Assembly: GCA_016208465.1 (NCBI GenBank)
Contig: JACQXZ010000038.1
Span: 1 to 53,342, forward strand
Length of the DNA: 53,342 nucleotides
Direction of reading: 5' to 3'
From: Actinomycetota bacterium
Lineage (GTDB): Bacteria; Actinomycetota; Aquicultoria; JACQXZ01
Part shown: positions 23,323-33,510 of the stretch, piece after piece
How the letters are laid out: the number at the start of each line of letters is the position of its first letter
Position numbering within the stretch: position 1 is the stretch's first letter
The notes under the pieces: generated by a model
Database searches by the model: none
Told to the model about the DNA's origin: nothing
Seen by the model: only the letters and a program-made list of their open reading frames with translations
Position numbers and translations under genes: made by a program

Positions 23323-23410
23323 TGGTGCCCGAGGCCGGAATCGAACCGGCACGTCCACTAGGGACAACGGATTTTAAGTCAGTTGCGTCTACCTATTCCG
23401 CCACTCGGGC
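23323..23410 (-). tRNA. tRNA-Leu (anticodon TAA)
   Basis: On the minus strand: acceptor GCCCGAG pairs with CTCGGGC, A discriminator, encoded CCA (23325-23323). The anticodon loop is CTTAAAA with anticodon TAA, there is a long type II variable arm, and the T arm has GGTTCGAATCC. About 88 nt, the normal size for tRNA-Leu. Confidence 0.95.
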
Positions 23411-23465
23411 AATGTGGGACATAGACAATATACCAAAGTGATTTCAGGGAGGTCAAGAAAAAGCA

Positions 23466-24386
23466 TTAAAATAATGATAACGCCAATCCATTTAAAATAT
23501 CATTTTCGCTTACAACAAATTCATTAAATGCCAATAACTTTAATATTTCCAAAATGATTAGTGTTCCGGCTATTACAACATCCGCCCGACCGGGCTCAAG
23601 TCCCACTATCATCTTTCTTCTCTCAAGAGGAAGATTAATAAATTGCTCAAAGATAGCTTCTGTTTCTATAAGATTCAACACCGTGTTATGAATTTTTTTA
23701 TAATCATAAATTTCCATATGCTGCTTAATGGCAGCCAAAGTGGTAGCTGTTCCGGCAAGCGCAATTGCCTTTCTTGGTTTTTCACTTAAAATTTTTGGAA
23801 TCGCCCTTTGGGTGGCTGATCTAATAAGTTTTTTTAATGATCTTAACTCATTGGGAGTTGGCGGATCGTTATGAATTAATTCTTCTGTTAAACGAACACA
23901 GCCTATATTAAAACTAAAAATCCTCGAAGGTTTTAACGGTTTTCCTACGATTAACTCAGTGCTCCCGCCTCCGACATCAATCACCAGAAGACTAAATCTG
24001 TCATTGATATAATCCCATTCATAAGTTGCTCCGCTAAAAGAAAATTTTGCTTCTTCTTCACCGCTAATTATCTCTACATCCATATCAAATTTTTGTTTAG
24101 CTTCCGTTATAAAAATCTGACTGTTTTCCGCTTCCCTCATCGCGCTGGTCGCAACTACTCGTACTCTTTCTGCCTTTTCATCTTTTATTATTTCATTATA
24201 AGAAGATAATGCAGATAACGTTCTTTCAATCGCCCCGCCAGACAAAACCCTATTCTCGTTCAGACCTTCCCCTAACCGGGTAATTATCGATTCTTTACAT
24301 AAAATTGCAACATTTGTTTTGGAAATAATATTGGCAATCAAAAGACGTGTTGAATTTGTTCCTATATCAATTGCTGCAACTTTCAC
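23466..24386 (-). CDS. ppx: Ppx/GppA family exopolyphosphatase
   Basis: 306-residue cytosolic phosphatase of the actin/Hsp70-like ASKHA fold, hydrolysing polyphosphate and/or pppGpp. Phosphate-1 loop AAIDIGTNSTRLLIA at the N-terminus, catalytic region ATSAMREAENS and EIISGEEEAKFSFSGA, phosphate-2 loop LLVIDVGGGSTELIVG (about 140-155), and adenosine-type loop LAGTATTLAAI. The short length (no C-terminal HD domain) is that of Actinomycetota/Gram-positive Ppx proteins. GTG start. It follows the ftsB-like gene by 24 bases, matching the actinobacterial order eno-ftsB-ppx. Confidence 0.88.
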   Translation of the reverse strand: MKVAAIDIGTNSTRLLIANIISKTNVAILCKESIITRLGEGLNENRVLSGGAIERTLSALSSYNEIIKDEKAERVRVVATSAMREAENSQIFITEAKQKFDMDVEIISGEEEAKFSFSGATYEWDYINDRFSLLVIDVGGGSTELIVGKPLKPSRIFSFNIGCVRLTEELIHNDPPTPNELRSLKKLIRSATQRAIPKILSEKPRKAIALAGTATTLAAIKQHMEIYDYKKIHNTVLNLIETEAIFEQFINLPLERRKMIVGLEPGRADVVIAGTLIILEILKLLAFNEFVVSENDILNGLALSLF

Positions 24387-24410
24387 CCCGCAACCTCTTT
24401 CTCTATAAAA

Positions 24411-24872
24411 TTACCCATGCTCTTTTACTTTCTCCAAAAAGAGAGGATTGAAATAAATGCCAATTCGGGTATATTTTAATATATCACACCAACGGCTTTT
24501 GTCCTTTACAGCATCTTTTTTATCCTCAATTCCCACAAGTGAATAAACACTTTCTCCGGGTTTAGCCAGAAACAGATTTTTTCTCGCCCATTCCTCATAA
24601 TAACTATCATCAACCTGAAGCCGAATTAGTTCTTCCTCAAGTAACTTATTTTTCTCTTTGACTGATGATATTTTTTGTTCGAGAGATAATGTTTCCTGTT
24701 TTTTTCTGAATCTTTCACTCAAAGGATTAATTGACCAGATAAAAACCGCCACTATTATAATAATAAATAAAATCGAGAACGGATTAGGTCCTTTGCGAAA
24801 TCTTTTTCTGCTTTTAGTTCTTAATTTGCTTTTTCTTCTTTTTTTACGATAGTTGGAATAATTCTTTGCCAC
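24411..24872 (-). CDS. FtsB/DivIC-type septum formation initiator
   Basis: 153-residue bitopic membrane protein of the cell-division complex. A very basic cytoplasmic tail (NYRKKRRKSKLRTKSRKRFRK) precedes one transmembrane helix (FSILFIIIIVAVFIWSI, about 32-48). A coiled coil follows (KQETLSLEQKISSVKEKNKLLEEELIRLQ), then YYEEWARKNLFLAKPGESVYSL, the FtsB/DivIC hallmark segment that contacts FtsL and FtsQ. Position between the glycolytic genes and ppx matches the actinobacterial division-gene context. Confidence 0.85.
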   Translation of the reverse strand: MAKNYSNYRKKRRKSKLRTKSRKRFRKGPNPFSILFIIIIVAVFIWSINPLSERFRKKQETLSLEQKISSVKEKNKLLEEELIRLQVDDSYYEEWARKNLFLAKPGESVYSLVGIEDKKDAVKDKSRWCDILKYTRIGIYFNPLFLEKVKEHG

Positions 24873-24909
24873 TTTGATCCCCTTAAGTCAGGCTCGCTTC
24901 GTTCGCTAA

Positions 24910-24980
24910 CTTAAATTGTAAATTGCAAATTGAAAAATGCAAATTAAGAATTATCTGTTTTGCATTTTAAGATTTGCAAA
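24910..24980. repeat. AATTGCAAATTG / TTTGCATTTT AT-rich dyad
   Basis: AATTGTAAATTGCAAATTGAAAAATGC on the left with TTTTGCATTTTAAGATTTGCAAA on the right: imperfect inverted arms of the same family as 34296-34428 and 37078-37388. It follows a TCGCTTCGTTCGC word at 24895. Confidence 0.55.
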
Positions 24981-25004
24981 AATGAAAATAGGATTAAATG
25001 TATG

Positions 25005-25178
25005 TTATTCTAATACACTATTTAAGTCTTCCTGCCCATCCTGTTCTTTTCTTTCGTAAGACTTGCAAATCCCCCTTCTTTCAGGTATCCACATATCAGA
25101 GAGACAAAATTTCCCATTGGGAGAAAGATATTTGCATCCAGCACACATATTTGCAGGGTTAAGTCTTATTATAACCAT
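25005..25178 (-). CDS. small four-cysteine protein, putative zinc- or iron-binding
   Basis: 57 residues, ATG behind AGAGGTGATAGG. Cys12 and Cys15 (MCAGCKYL) with Cys25 (KFC) and Cys38 (GICKSY) form a CxxC-x9-C-x12-C pattern that could hold one zinc ion or an Fe-S centre. The acidic C-terminus (QDGQEDLNSVLE) is likely disordered. No family recognised. Standalone between pyk and the ftsB-like gene, with repeats on both sides. The good ribosome-binding site and conserved-looking Cys spacing make it a probable gene. Confidence 0.6.
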   Translation of the reverse strand: MVIIRLNPANMCAGCKYLSPNGKFCLSDMWIPERRGICKSYERKEQDGQEDLNSVLE

Positions 25179-25206
25179 CCTATCACCTCTTAAGTAATTT
25201 AATTAT

Positions 25207-25270
25207 TGTCATATCGACCGAAGGGAGATATCTTTATAGCTTAGATTTCTCGCTTCGCTCGAAATGACAG
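25207..25270. repeat. TCGCTTCGCTCGAAATGACA repeat
   Basis: TGTCATATCGACCGAAGGGAG on the left and TTTCTCGCTTCGCTCGAAATGACA on the right form a TGTCAT…ATGACA dyad. This is a widespread type of bacterial intergenic repeat. It fills the gap between pyk and the four-Cys gene. Confidence 0.65.
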
Positions 25271-25346
25271 TGGGATTTTATTTATCTTTACTAACCATAA
25301 CTATCTAAAACCACATAGAAAAAATGGAAATTCCTATACTATTGAA

Positions 25347-26750
25347 TTAAGTAATCTGGTAAACCTTGATTAAATTAGTTGTCCCGGGAACATTGACCAA
25401 AGCGCCAGCCGTTATAACAATTTTTTCACCCTTTTTTACATTTCCCTCTTTGATGCAAATATCAACTGCCTGATTAAATACATCATCAATACTTCTGCTT
25501 GGATTAATTAAAAATGACCTTATCCCCCGTGAAACTGAAAGCTGACGCATTGTCTCAACCTCAGAAGATAAAGCAAAAACAGGAACAGCCGGTCTGTATT
25601 TTGAAACATTCCGCGCCGTATAACCTGTTTGAGTTGGAACAACTATTAGCTTCGCTTTTAAATCATTTGCTAATTTACACGCTCCAAAACTAATTGCATC
25701 AGTAACCGACTCATGAATCCATCGGTTCTTCTGTTCAAGAATAATCTCATAATTCAACGCCAACTCCGTTTTTCCTGCAACAGCATCCATCATTACTATA
25801 CAATCTACAGGATATTTACCAACCGCTGTTTCTCCTGAAAGCATCAAGGCATCTGTACCGTCGAAAATTGCGTTTGCCACATCATTCACTTCAGCGCGTG
25901 TCGGACGCGGAGAGTTTGTCATCGACTCAAGCATCTGAGTTGCGGTTATGACAGGCTTTCCTGCTTTATTTGCTTTATCAATAATCTGTTTCTGAACAAC
26001 CGGCACTTCTTCAAGCGGTATCTCAACTCCTAAGTCCCCTCTTGCAATCATAACGCCGTCTGAAGCGGAAATTATTTCATCTATATTTTCAACTGCTTCT
26101 CTTCTTTCTATTTTCCCGATAACCATTGTTTTTTTATCTCCAATAAAATCCTTAAGGTTCATAATATCAGCGGCATCTTTTACATATGACATTGCTATCA
26201 AATCAATTTCCTGATTTAGCATAAAATCCAAATCTTTTTTGTCTTCTTCTGTTAAAGCCGGAAGATCAAGAGAGATTTCGGGAATATTTACGCCTTTTCC
26301 TGAACGCAAATTCCCTTCATTTAAGGCTTCACAAACTACACTCTCCTTTTTTATCTCCTTTACTTTAAACTGAAAAAAACCATCATCAATAAAAATGGTA
26401 TTCTGAGGCATTAGCTGGCTTAATATTCCGGGGTAATTAATTAATATAGAATTCCCCCGAACAGGCGGTTCGGTGATAAATGTAAAAATATCTCCCTTTT
26501 TTACAAAAATCTCGTTTACTGCCAGCTTTATCCGTATTTTGAGACCTTTAAGATCTATCATTATGCCGACTGGTTTGCCTGTTTCTTCTGAAGCTTTTCT
26601 TACTTTTTTAATGACTTCTGCCTGTTTTTCAGGAGAAGAATGGGAAAGATTAAGCCGAACTACATCAAGTCCGGCTTTAATCATATTCACAATTACATCA
26701 TAATTATTGCTGGCTGGACCAATCGTGCCAACAATTTTTGTAAGACGCAT
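25347..26750 (-). CDS. pyk: pyruvate kinase
   Basis: 467 residues; converts PEP and ADP to pyruvate and ATP, last step of glycolysis. Opens TKIVGTIGPASNNYDVIVNMIKAGLDVVRLNLSHS, has the active-site signature MVIGKIERREAVENIDEI (catalytic Lys) and VMIARGDLGVEIPLEEVP, then the A-domain ITATQMLESMTNSPRPTRAEVNDVANAIFDGTDALMLSGETAVGKYP. The C-terminal regulatory domain is present (GYTARNVSKYRPAVPVFAL). No extra PEP-utiliser domain. Follows eno by 19 bases, so enolase and pyruvate kinase are co-transcribed. Confidence 0.95.
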   Translation of the reverse strand: MRLTKIVGTIGPASNNYDVIVNMIKAGLDVVRLNLSHSSPEKQAEVIKKVRKASEETGKPVGIMIDLKGLKIRIKLAVNEIFVKKGDIFTFITEPPVRGNSILINYPGILSQLMPQNTIFIDDGFFQFKVKEIKKESVVCEALNEGNLRSGKGVNIPEISLDLPALTEEDKKDLDFMLNQEIDLIAMSYVKDAADIMNLKDFIGDKKTMVIGKIERREAVENIDEIISASDGVMIARGDLGVEIPLEEVPVVQKQIIDKANKAGKPVITATQMLESMTNSPRPTRAEVNDVANAIFDGTDALMLSGETAVGKYPVDCIVMMDAVAGKTELALNYEIILEQKNRWIHESVTDAISFGACKLANDLKAKLIVVPTQTGYTARNVSKYRPAVPVFALSSEVETMRQLSVSRGIRSFLINPSRSIDDVFNQAVDICIKEGNVKKGEKIVITAGALVNVPGTTNLIKVYQIT

Positions 26751-26769
26751 TAGTATTCCTTTTTATTAA

Positions 26770-28086
<1,317 letters not shown>

Positions 28087-28118
28087 TTACTTTAATTTCC
28101 TGGCTTCCTGTCTTCCTT

Positions 28119-28203
28119 CGTTGGGGACAAGCCCCAACGCTACATATATTACTTCCCGTACTTCTTTACGTCTCACATCTAACGTTTCACGTTTCACGTT
28201 TCA
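28119..28203. repeat. GTTGGGGACAAGCCCCAAC palindrome plus ACGTTTC tandem
   Basis: CGTTGGGGACAAGCCCCAACG (28119-28139) is followed by CTACA, as in the 42562 copy. Next comes a tandem ACGTTTC series (about 28181-28203) whose complement contains the mazG stop codon. Confidence 0.7.
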
Positions 28204-28955
28204 TTTTTCGCCTGAATCCAGAGTTTTTCCTTTTCATCCAAAGATAACTCCTCCAATGTCTTTCCGCTTTCTTCGGCTTTTTTCTCCATATATTCAAAAC
28301 GTTTAATGAATTTTCTGGTTGTTCTTCTAAGTGAGATTTCGGGGTCTATTTTTAAATGCCGTGAAAGATTCACCAAAGAAAAAAATATGTCTCCTATTTC
28401 TTCTTCAAGAATTCCGTTTCCGTTTAGCGAATCTTTTAATTCTTCTATTTCTTCTTCAATCTTGGAAATAACCTCTGCTTTTTCGGTCCAGTCAAAACCT
28501 ACCTTTGAAGCCTTGCTCTGAACCAGATAAGCAAATAAAGAAGACGGGAGATGCAAAGGTATATCCTCGAATAAAGATTTTTCTCCTTTTTCTTCTTTTT
28601 TAATTTTTTCCCAGTTCATAACCACTTCTTCAGACGAAGAAGCGACAAAATCACCAAAAATATGAGGATGTCTTCTTTTAAGTTTTAAAATTAATCCTTT
28701 TAAAACATCTTCAATTGTAAATTTATTATTTTCGCTGGCAATCTGGGAATGAAAAACTATCTGCAGGAGTAAATCGCCTAATTCTTCTTTTAAATGATCA
28801 AAGTTGTCTTCTTCAATCGCATCAACTACTTCGTATGCCTCTTCTATTGTATAATTTCTAAGTGTTTGATGTGTTTGCTCTTTGTCCCACGGACACCCGT
28901 CTTTGCCTCTCAGTTCGGACATAATTTTAACCAGTTCTTCGAAGAAACAATCCAA
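28194..28955 (-). CDS. mazG: nucleoside triphosphate pyrophosphohydrolase MazG
   Basis: 253 residues with two MazG domains. The first has RGKDGCPWDKEQTHQTLRNYTIEEAYEVVDAI and HLKEELGDLLLQIVFH, the EExxE…ExxD metal-binding pattern; the second has EIEEELKD-like helices and LEEEIGDIFFSLVNLSRHL. Hydrolyses NTPs (house-cleaning of damaged nucleotides; in some bacteria also lowers (p)ppGpp). TTG start a few bases after GAGGTGAC. The stop codon falls inside a tandem ACGTTTC intergenic repeat, so the last residues (NET) are repeat-derived. Between prsA and eno. Confidence 0.92.
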   Translation of the reverse strand: MDCFFEELVKIMSELRGKDGCPWDKEQTHQTLRNYTIEEAYEVVDAIEEDNFDHLKEELGDLLLQIVFHSQIASENNKFTIEDVLKGLILKLKRRHPHIFGDFVASSSEEVVMNWEKIKKEEKGEKSLFEDIPLHLPSSLFAYLVQSKASKVGFDWTEKAEVISKIEEEIEELKDSLNGNGILEEEIGDIFFSLVNLSRHLKIDPEISLRRTTRKFIKRFEYMEKKAEESGKTLEELSLDEKEKLWIQAKNET

Positions 28956-28971
28956 TTTGTCACCTCATAGC

Positions 28972-28998
28972 ACAAAAGCCCTTTTTAAGGGCTTTTGT
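28972..28998 (-). terminator. hairpin between prsA and mazG
   Basis: ACAAAAGCCCTT and AAGGGCTTTTGT form a perfect stem (28972-28983, 28987-28998). The T-tract is part of the 3' arm on the minus strand. Probably an attenuating or processing hairpin just after prsA and overlapping the mazG leader. Confidence 0.55.
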
Positions 28999-29006
28999 AT
29001 CTAAGA

Positions 29007-29927
29007 CTATTTTATTTCAATCTTGCTTTTTTTCTTAACTTCTTCGATCCAGCCTTGAAATTTCTCTCTCTTCTTTTGACTCTCAATTGTCTGTTTAACC
29101 TGCGCTTTGACTGCATCAAAAGGCTTTTGCTGGGCTGGTTTTTTATCATCCACTCTTATTATATGAAAACCATATTGAGTTTTAACGGGATCACTCAACT
29201 TACCTGTCTCAAGACTAAAAGCCGCGTTTTCAAACTCTGGCACCATTTGACCTTTGAGAATCCATCCCAAATCTCCACCTTGGTCTTTATTGGACTTATC
29301 AGTAGAATACTGCTTAGCCATTTCCTCAAAACCTGAACCAGCATTTAGTTTAGATAAAATATCCTTTGCTTCCTTTTCGGTTTTTACCAGAATATGCCGT
29401 GCCTTTACTTGTTCAGAGTCTTTAAATAACTCCAGATTTTTATCATAATAATCTTTTATTTCACTTTCTGATACTTTGACTCCGGCAGTTATTTCATCAG
29501 AAACTTTCTGAATGAGCATTTGTTTTTTCATCATTTCCTCTAATGACTTTTCGGTTAAGCCTTCTTTTTTAAGTGTTTCATTAAATTGTTCTTCTGAAGG
29601 AAACGATTTCTTAATCTCAGCCAGCTTTAAAGCATATTCTTCAGCGGTAACTTTAATTTTTCTTTTCTCGGCTTCCTCAAGAACAAGTTGTTCAGAAATC
29701 AGATTATCAATTATCTTCTTCCTAAACTCCGCTTCTTTCTTTTTCCCTTCCGCCCCCTTAAAAACATCTCCATGCTGTCCTTTTATTGATTCAAGCTGTT
29801 TGTTAACATCCTCCGCATAAATATTTCTTCCATTGACCACTGCCGCAATTTTTTTACCGCACCCAGCCAGTCCGCTGACAAGAATAAAAACAAACAACAA
29901 ACCAACAACTATCCTAAATTTTTTCAT
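29007..29927 (-). CDS. prsA: PrsA/SurA-type parvulin foldase lipoprotein
   Basis: 306-residue extracytoplasmic peptidyl-prolyl isomerase. Lipoprotein signal MKKFRIVVGLLFVFILVSGLAGC with the lipid Cys at position 23. An N-terminal SurA-like helical chaperone region follows (AAVVNGRNIYAEDVNKQLE). The parvulin domain (about 172-270) is marked by VKARHILVKTEKEAKDIL, QYSTDKSNKDQGGDLGWILKGQMVPEFENAAFSLETG and YGFHIIRVDDKKP. Helps secreted proteins fold outside the membrane. Same operon direction as mfd upstream and mazG downstream. Confidence 0.9.
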   Translation of the reverse strand: MKKFRIVVGLLFVFILVSGLAGCGKKIAAVVNGRNIYAEDVNKQLESIKGQHGDVFKGAEGKKKEAEFRKKIIDNLISEQLVLEEAEKRKIKVTAEEYALKLAEIKKSFPSEEQFNETLKKEGLTEKSLEEMMKKQMLIQKVSDEITAGVKVSESEIKDYYDKNLELFKDSEQVKARHILVKTEKEAKDILSKLNAGSGFEEMAKQYSTDKSNKDQGGDLGWILKGQMVPEFENAAFSLETGKLSDPVKTQYGFHIIRVDDKKPAQQKPFDAVKAQVKQTIESQKKREKFQGWIEEVKKKSKIEIK

Positions 29928-30014
29928 AACCTTCTCCCTTTTAAATTTAATCTCTTCTTGGGTTCAATTCCCCACGGCTTGCCGCGTAAGAATTGTTTTA
30001 TGTTCCTTGTTGTT

Positions 30015-30102
30015 GGAATTCAGTAGTCAGAATTCAGAAAAATACCAGCTACTATGTTTCTATTTGTATTTCTTCTGGCTTCTGAATTCTGTATTCTGAA
30101 TA
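30015..30102. repeat. TTCAGAATTCAG-family dyad between mfd and prsA
   Basis: AATTCAGTAGTCAGAATTCAG on the left and TCTGAATTCTGTATTCTGAAT on the right are imperfect inverted arms around about 45 bases. CCTCGC-AGCAAGCG-GCGAGG (about 30112-30131) follows, and CCCCACGGCTTGCCGCG (about 29970) precedes. The whole 220-base gap is filled by such dyads. Confidence 0.65.
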
Positions 30103-30147
30103 CCCGATACCTCGCAGCAAGCGGCGAGGTAGTTCATTTAACTATTT

Positions 30148-33100
30148 TCAAACAAAGTTTATTATATCATTAATCAATTCTTCAAGGAAAGATAAAATTT
30201 TGCCCTCTTTAACATCCTCAATCACCACTGTATTTAAACGAATTTCGTATCTTAAATTTCTATATTTATTATGTAAAAACTCCTCTGTCTTTTTGTTTAT
30301 CCTGACATTTTTAAGAAAAATCTTTCCTTTTTCCCATCTTATTTCAGAAACAGAACCTTTTTTGGCTAAAATTTTCAAATGACAAATTTTTTCAAGATCT
30401 TTCACTGGAAGCGGGGTATTTCCGTATCTGTCAGTTAATTCATCCATAGCATCTTTTAAGTCTTCAAAATTATTCACAGCGGCTATTTTTTGATAAGCTT
30501 CTATTCTTAACGCCTCATCGGACACATAAGATTTTGGTATATACGCCTCCACAGGCAAATCAATTCTAACCTCTAAAGGTTTCTTAATCAATCTTCCCCT
30601 CAACTCATCAACCGCCTCTTTTAAAAGCTGACAATAAAGCTCAAACCCAACTTCGCTCATATAGCCGTGCTGCTCCGGGCCAAGAAGATTTCCTGCTCCC
30701 CGGATTTCAAGGTCACGCATCGCAATCCTGATTCCCGATCCTAATTCGGTAAATTCACTAATTGTTTTTAATCTTTCATAAGCGGCAGTATTTAAAGACA
30801 TTTTGTTTTTAAAAAAGAAATAGGCATACGCCCGATGGTGAGCTCTCCCCACTCTTCCTCTTAACTGATAAAGAGTGCTAAGACCCATTCTGTCAGATTC
30901 ATCAACAATTAATGTATTGACCGATGGGATATCAAGACCTGATTCAATAATAGTAGTGCAAACCAAAACATCGTATTTTCTGGATACAAAAGAATCCATC
31001 GCTCTTTCCAGTTCATGTTCAGACATTTGACCGTGAGCTATTCCAATCCGCGCGCTGGGAACAATATTTCTTAACTGAAAAGCAATACGACTGATAGTAT
31101 TTACCCGATTATGAACATAAAAAATCTGACCTTTTCTTGCAAGTTCCCGCTGAATAGCATGTTTAACCATTTCGCGGTCAAATTCACCCACATAAGTAAC
31201 AACAGGATACCTGTCTTCGGGAGGAGTATTGATTACACTTAAATCTCTAATCGAAGCAAGCGACATCTGAAGAGCTTTTAACCTGACGTCTTTTTGTAAT
31301 AATCTATGAGTTCCGATTATAATATCTGTTTTACCTTCGGTTAAATCTTTTAAAATTTCTTTTTGTTCTGATTTTGATTTAAATCTGCTTAAAACGTCAA
31401 CCCTAATAGGAAAAGAAGCCAACCGTTCGGAAAAAGTATTGTAATGCTGTTCCGCTAAAACTGTTGTAGGAACCAAAACCGCAGCTTGCCTGCCTTCAAT
31501 CACTGCTTTAAAAACCGCTCTTAAAGCAACTTCTGTTTTTCCATAACCGACATCCCCGCAGATTAATCTATCCATAGGCCGATTTTTTTCCATATCTGTT
31601 TTTGTATCGATAATTGCCTGAGCCTGATCCGCGGTTTCTTCAAAAGGAAAAGATTCTTCCAGCTCCTTTTGCCAAACACTGTCAGGACCAAAAGAATAGC
31701 CGTTAACACTTTCTCTTTGAGCATAAAGCTCCAAAAGGTCAAAAGCTAATTTTCTAACTGACTCCCTTGCTTTCTTTTTTGCCTGATTCCATTTATTCGT
31801 GCCAAGACGACTGATTTTTGGAAGTGAATTATCTGCGCCAATGTATCTTTGAACCTTGTGCATTTCGGTAAACGGCACATACACTTTATCATTCCTAGCG
31901 TATTCAATTAACATATATTCTCTTGAAATATTATCAACTTCTTTTGTTAACAGCCCGCCGAATCTGCCAATTCCGTAATTTAAATGAACGACATAATCCC
32001 CTCTCCTTAAATCATAAAAATCAGAAAGAGAAATCGCTTCTGATGTCTGCTTGTCTTGACGATATTTCTTTCGTTTCTTAAAAATATCGCTCTCAGCAAA
32101 AACAGCTAACTTTAAAGAAGAAAATATAAATCCTTTGCTTGGGCTGCCAATAAAAATATTAATACCGGGGGAAAGAATATGTTTTGAATTGCCTGAAACA
32201 AATCCCCACTCGTTCAAAAGCTCAATAAAACGATCCGCCTGCCCTTTGCTCCCCAAAACCAAAACAACAGTAAAACCATCTTTTTCCAAATCTGCTATTG
32301 TCTCTTTTAGCCTGCCAAGATCTCCCTGAAAAGAATCAACCGGAACAGCCTCCAGCCTTCCTATCAAGTCAGCTCTGTCTGGTGTTTGTATTGAAACGAA
32401 ATCAATCCGTTTCTGCTCAATTAAATTCACTGCTTCATCAACAGAAAACATAAACGAATTTAATGACAAATCTGCATCTTTAGTTTCCTGTAAATACTCA
32501 TCGTTCTTACTGTAAATATCTCTCCCTTCGTCGTAAAGATATCGGGGTTCATCGAAAAACACCATTCCGTCTAAAGGAAAATATTCAAAGAAACTACTTA
32601 AGTCTTCAAACAAAAAAGGAATATACCGCTCTATGCCGTTAAAGGTTATCCCCTCTGAAATTCTGACAATATCTTCTCTTAACCATTGAGAAGTATTCTT
32701 GTTTAAATCTACTAAACTTAAAGCCCGTTCAATTGAAGATTTGGATAAAATAATTTCATGAGACGGAAAAACTTCAAACTGCTCAATGTTTCTTATGGAA
32801 CGCTGAGAAAGTATTTCAAATTCCCGAATTGACTCAATTTTGTCCCCAAAAAATTCTATTCTTAAGGGAAAGTCGCCTGTAGAAGGAAAAATATCTATTA
32901 ATCCGCCTCTTACGCAAAATTCTCCTTTTTCTTCAACAACAGAAGTTCTTTTATATCCTGCCTTTACCAGCTTTGTGGTTAAATCTTCCAAATCTGTTTC
33001 AATGTCTGTTTTTAAGTTAACCGGCGAATAAATATTCTGCTGGGATGGGATAATTTTTTGCATTAAGGCGGCGAATGAAGCAACAACAACTATTTTTTCT

Positions 33101-33438
33101 CTTTTTTTAAGCTTATCTAAAACCTGCATTCGTTTTCCAACTATTTCTTTGGCGGGGGAAACTCTTTCATAAACAAAATTCTCCCAATCAGGAAAATAAA
33201 AAACCTTGTCGTCTGATAAATAACTCTTCAGCTCAAAAGCCATCTCTTCCGCTTTCTCAGAAGAAGTTACAATCAAAACAGGAACATTTAGAGAATCAAA
33301 AAAAAGCGTAAAAAGAAAGGGGCGTAAAAAAGATGGCGCAATTACTTTTGAGTGCAAACCTGATTTTTGAATTTTATTCCTTAATTCTTTTATTTCTTCT
33401 TTGGAATTTGCTAATGATAAAATTTTTTCCAAACTCAT
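30148..33438 (-). CDS. mfd: transcription-repair coupling factor Mfd lacking helicase motifs II and III
   Basis: 1096 residues; the family is about 1150-1180. UvrB-like N-terminus, RNA-polymerase-interacting domain (LRRGDYVVHLNYGIGRFGGL) and a RecG-like translocase. Walker A ICGDVGYGKTEVALRA, VLVPTTVLAEQHY and IGTHRLLQKDV are intact, as are VLVCTTIIESGLDIP and QLRGRVGR. Between KDVRLK and ALQMSLASIRDLS, however, about 43 residues are absent. They should contain the Walker B DEEQRFGV (motif II) and LTATPIPRTL (motif III). The frame is not broken (junction about 31268-31285). Without motif II, ATP hydrolysis and translocation should be lost. ATG at 33438 is six bases after AAGGA. Confidence 0.9.
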   Translation of the reverse strand: MSLEKILSLANSKEEIKELRNKIQKSGLHSKVIAPSFLRPFLFTLFFDSLNVPVLIVTSSEKAEEMAFELKSYLSDDKVFYFPDWENFVYERVSPAKEIVGKRMQVLDKLKKREKIVVVASFAALMQKIIPSQQNIYSPVNLKTDIETDLEDLTTKLVKAGYKRTSVVEEKGEFCVRGGLIDIFPSTGDFPLRIEFFGDKIESIREFEILSQRSIRNIEQFEVFPSHEIILSKSSIERALSLVDLNKNTSQWLREDIVRISEGITFNGIERYIPFLFEDLSSFFEYFPLDGMVFFDEPRYLYDEGRDIYSKNDEYLQETKDADLSLNSFMFSVDEAVNLIEQKRIDFVSIQTPDRADLIGRLEAVPVDSFQGDLGRLKETIADLEKDGFTVVLVLGSKGQADRFIELLNEWGFVSGNSKHILSPGINIFIGSPSKGFIFSSLKLAVFAESDIFKKRKKYRQDKQTSEAISLSDFYDLRRGDYVVHLNYGIGRFGGLLTKEVDNISREYMLIEYARNDKVYVPFTEMHKVQRYIGADNSLPKISRLGTNKWNQAKKKARESVRKLAFDLLELYAQRESVNGYSFGPDSVWQKELEESFPFEETADQAQAIIDTKTDMEKNRPMDRLICGDVGYGKTEVALRAVFKAVIEGRQAAVLVPTTVLAEQHYNTFSERLASFPIRVDVLSRFKSKSEQKEILKDLTEGKTDIIIGTHRLLQKDVRLKALQMSLASIRDLSVINTPPEDRYPVVTYVGEFDREMVKHAIQRELARKGQIFYVHNRVNTISRIAFQLRNIVPSARIGIAHGQMSEHELERAMDSFVSRKYDVLVCTTIIESGLDIPSVNTLIVDESDRMGLSTLYQLRGRVGRAHHRAYAYFFFKNKMSLNTAAYERLKTISEFTELGSGIRIAMRDLEIRGAGNLLGPEQHGYMSEVGFELYCQLLKEAVDELRGRLIKKPLEVRIDLPVEAYIPKSYVSDEALRIEAYQKIAAVNNFEDLKDAMDELTDRYGNTPLPVKDLEKICHLKILAKKGSVSEIRWEKGKIFLKNVRINKKTEEFLHNKYRNLRYEIRLNTVVIEDVKEGKILSFLEELINDIINFV

Positions 33439-33459
33439 ACCCAATCCTTGCTTTTAGCA

Positions 33460-33510
33460 TACCCACGAAAGCGGGTATCCAGTTATGTCAGCCGAGACGG
33501 CTGTCCTACT
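33460..33510. repeat. TACCCACGAAAGCGGGTA and CAGCCGAGACGGCTG dyads
   Basis: Two adjacent hairpins: TACCC-ACGAAAGC-GGGTA (33460-33477) and AGCCG-AGA-CGGCT with GTCCTAC (33488-33508). The second recurs at 36265-36285. The rest of the gap to 33634 shows no gene or terminator. Confidence 0.6.

Noticed and set aside
23227-23367. Longer N-terminus for the ABC ATPase
   Set aside because: The extension translates the tRNA-Leu gene; the natural start is MTNIIEVVNLKKYF at 23226.
28181-28203. Short tandem ACGTTTC series as a CRISPR
   Set aside because: The unit is seven bases with no spacers. No regularly spaced repeats of CRISPR size occur anywhere in the window.
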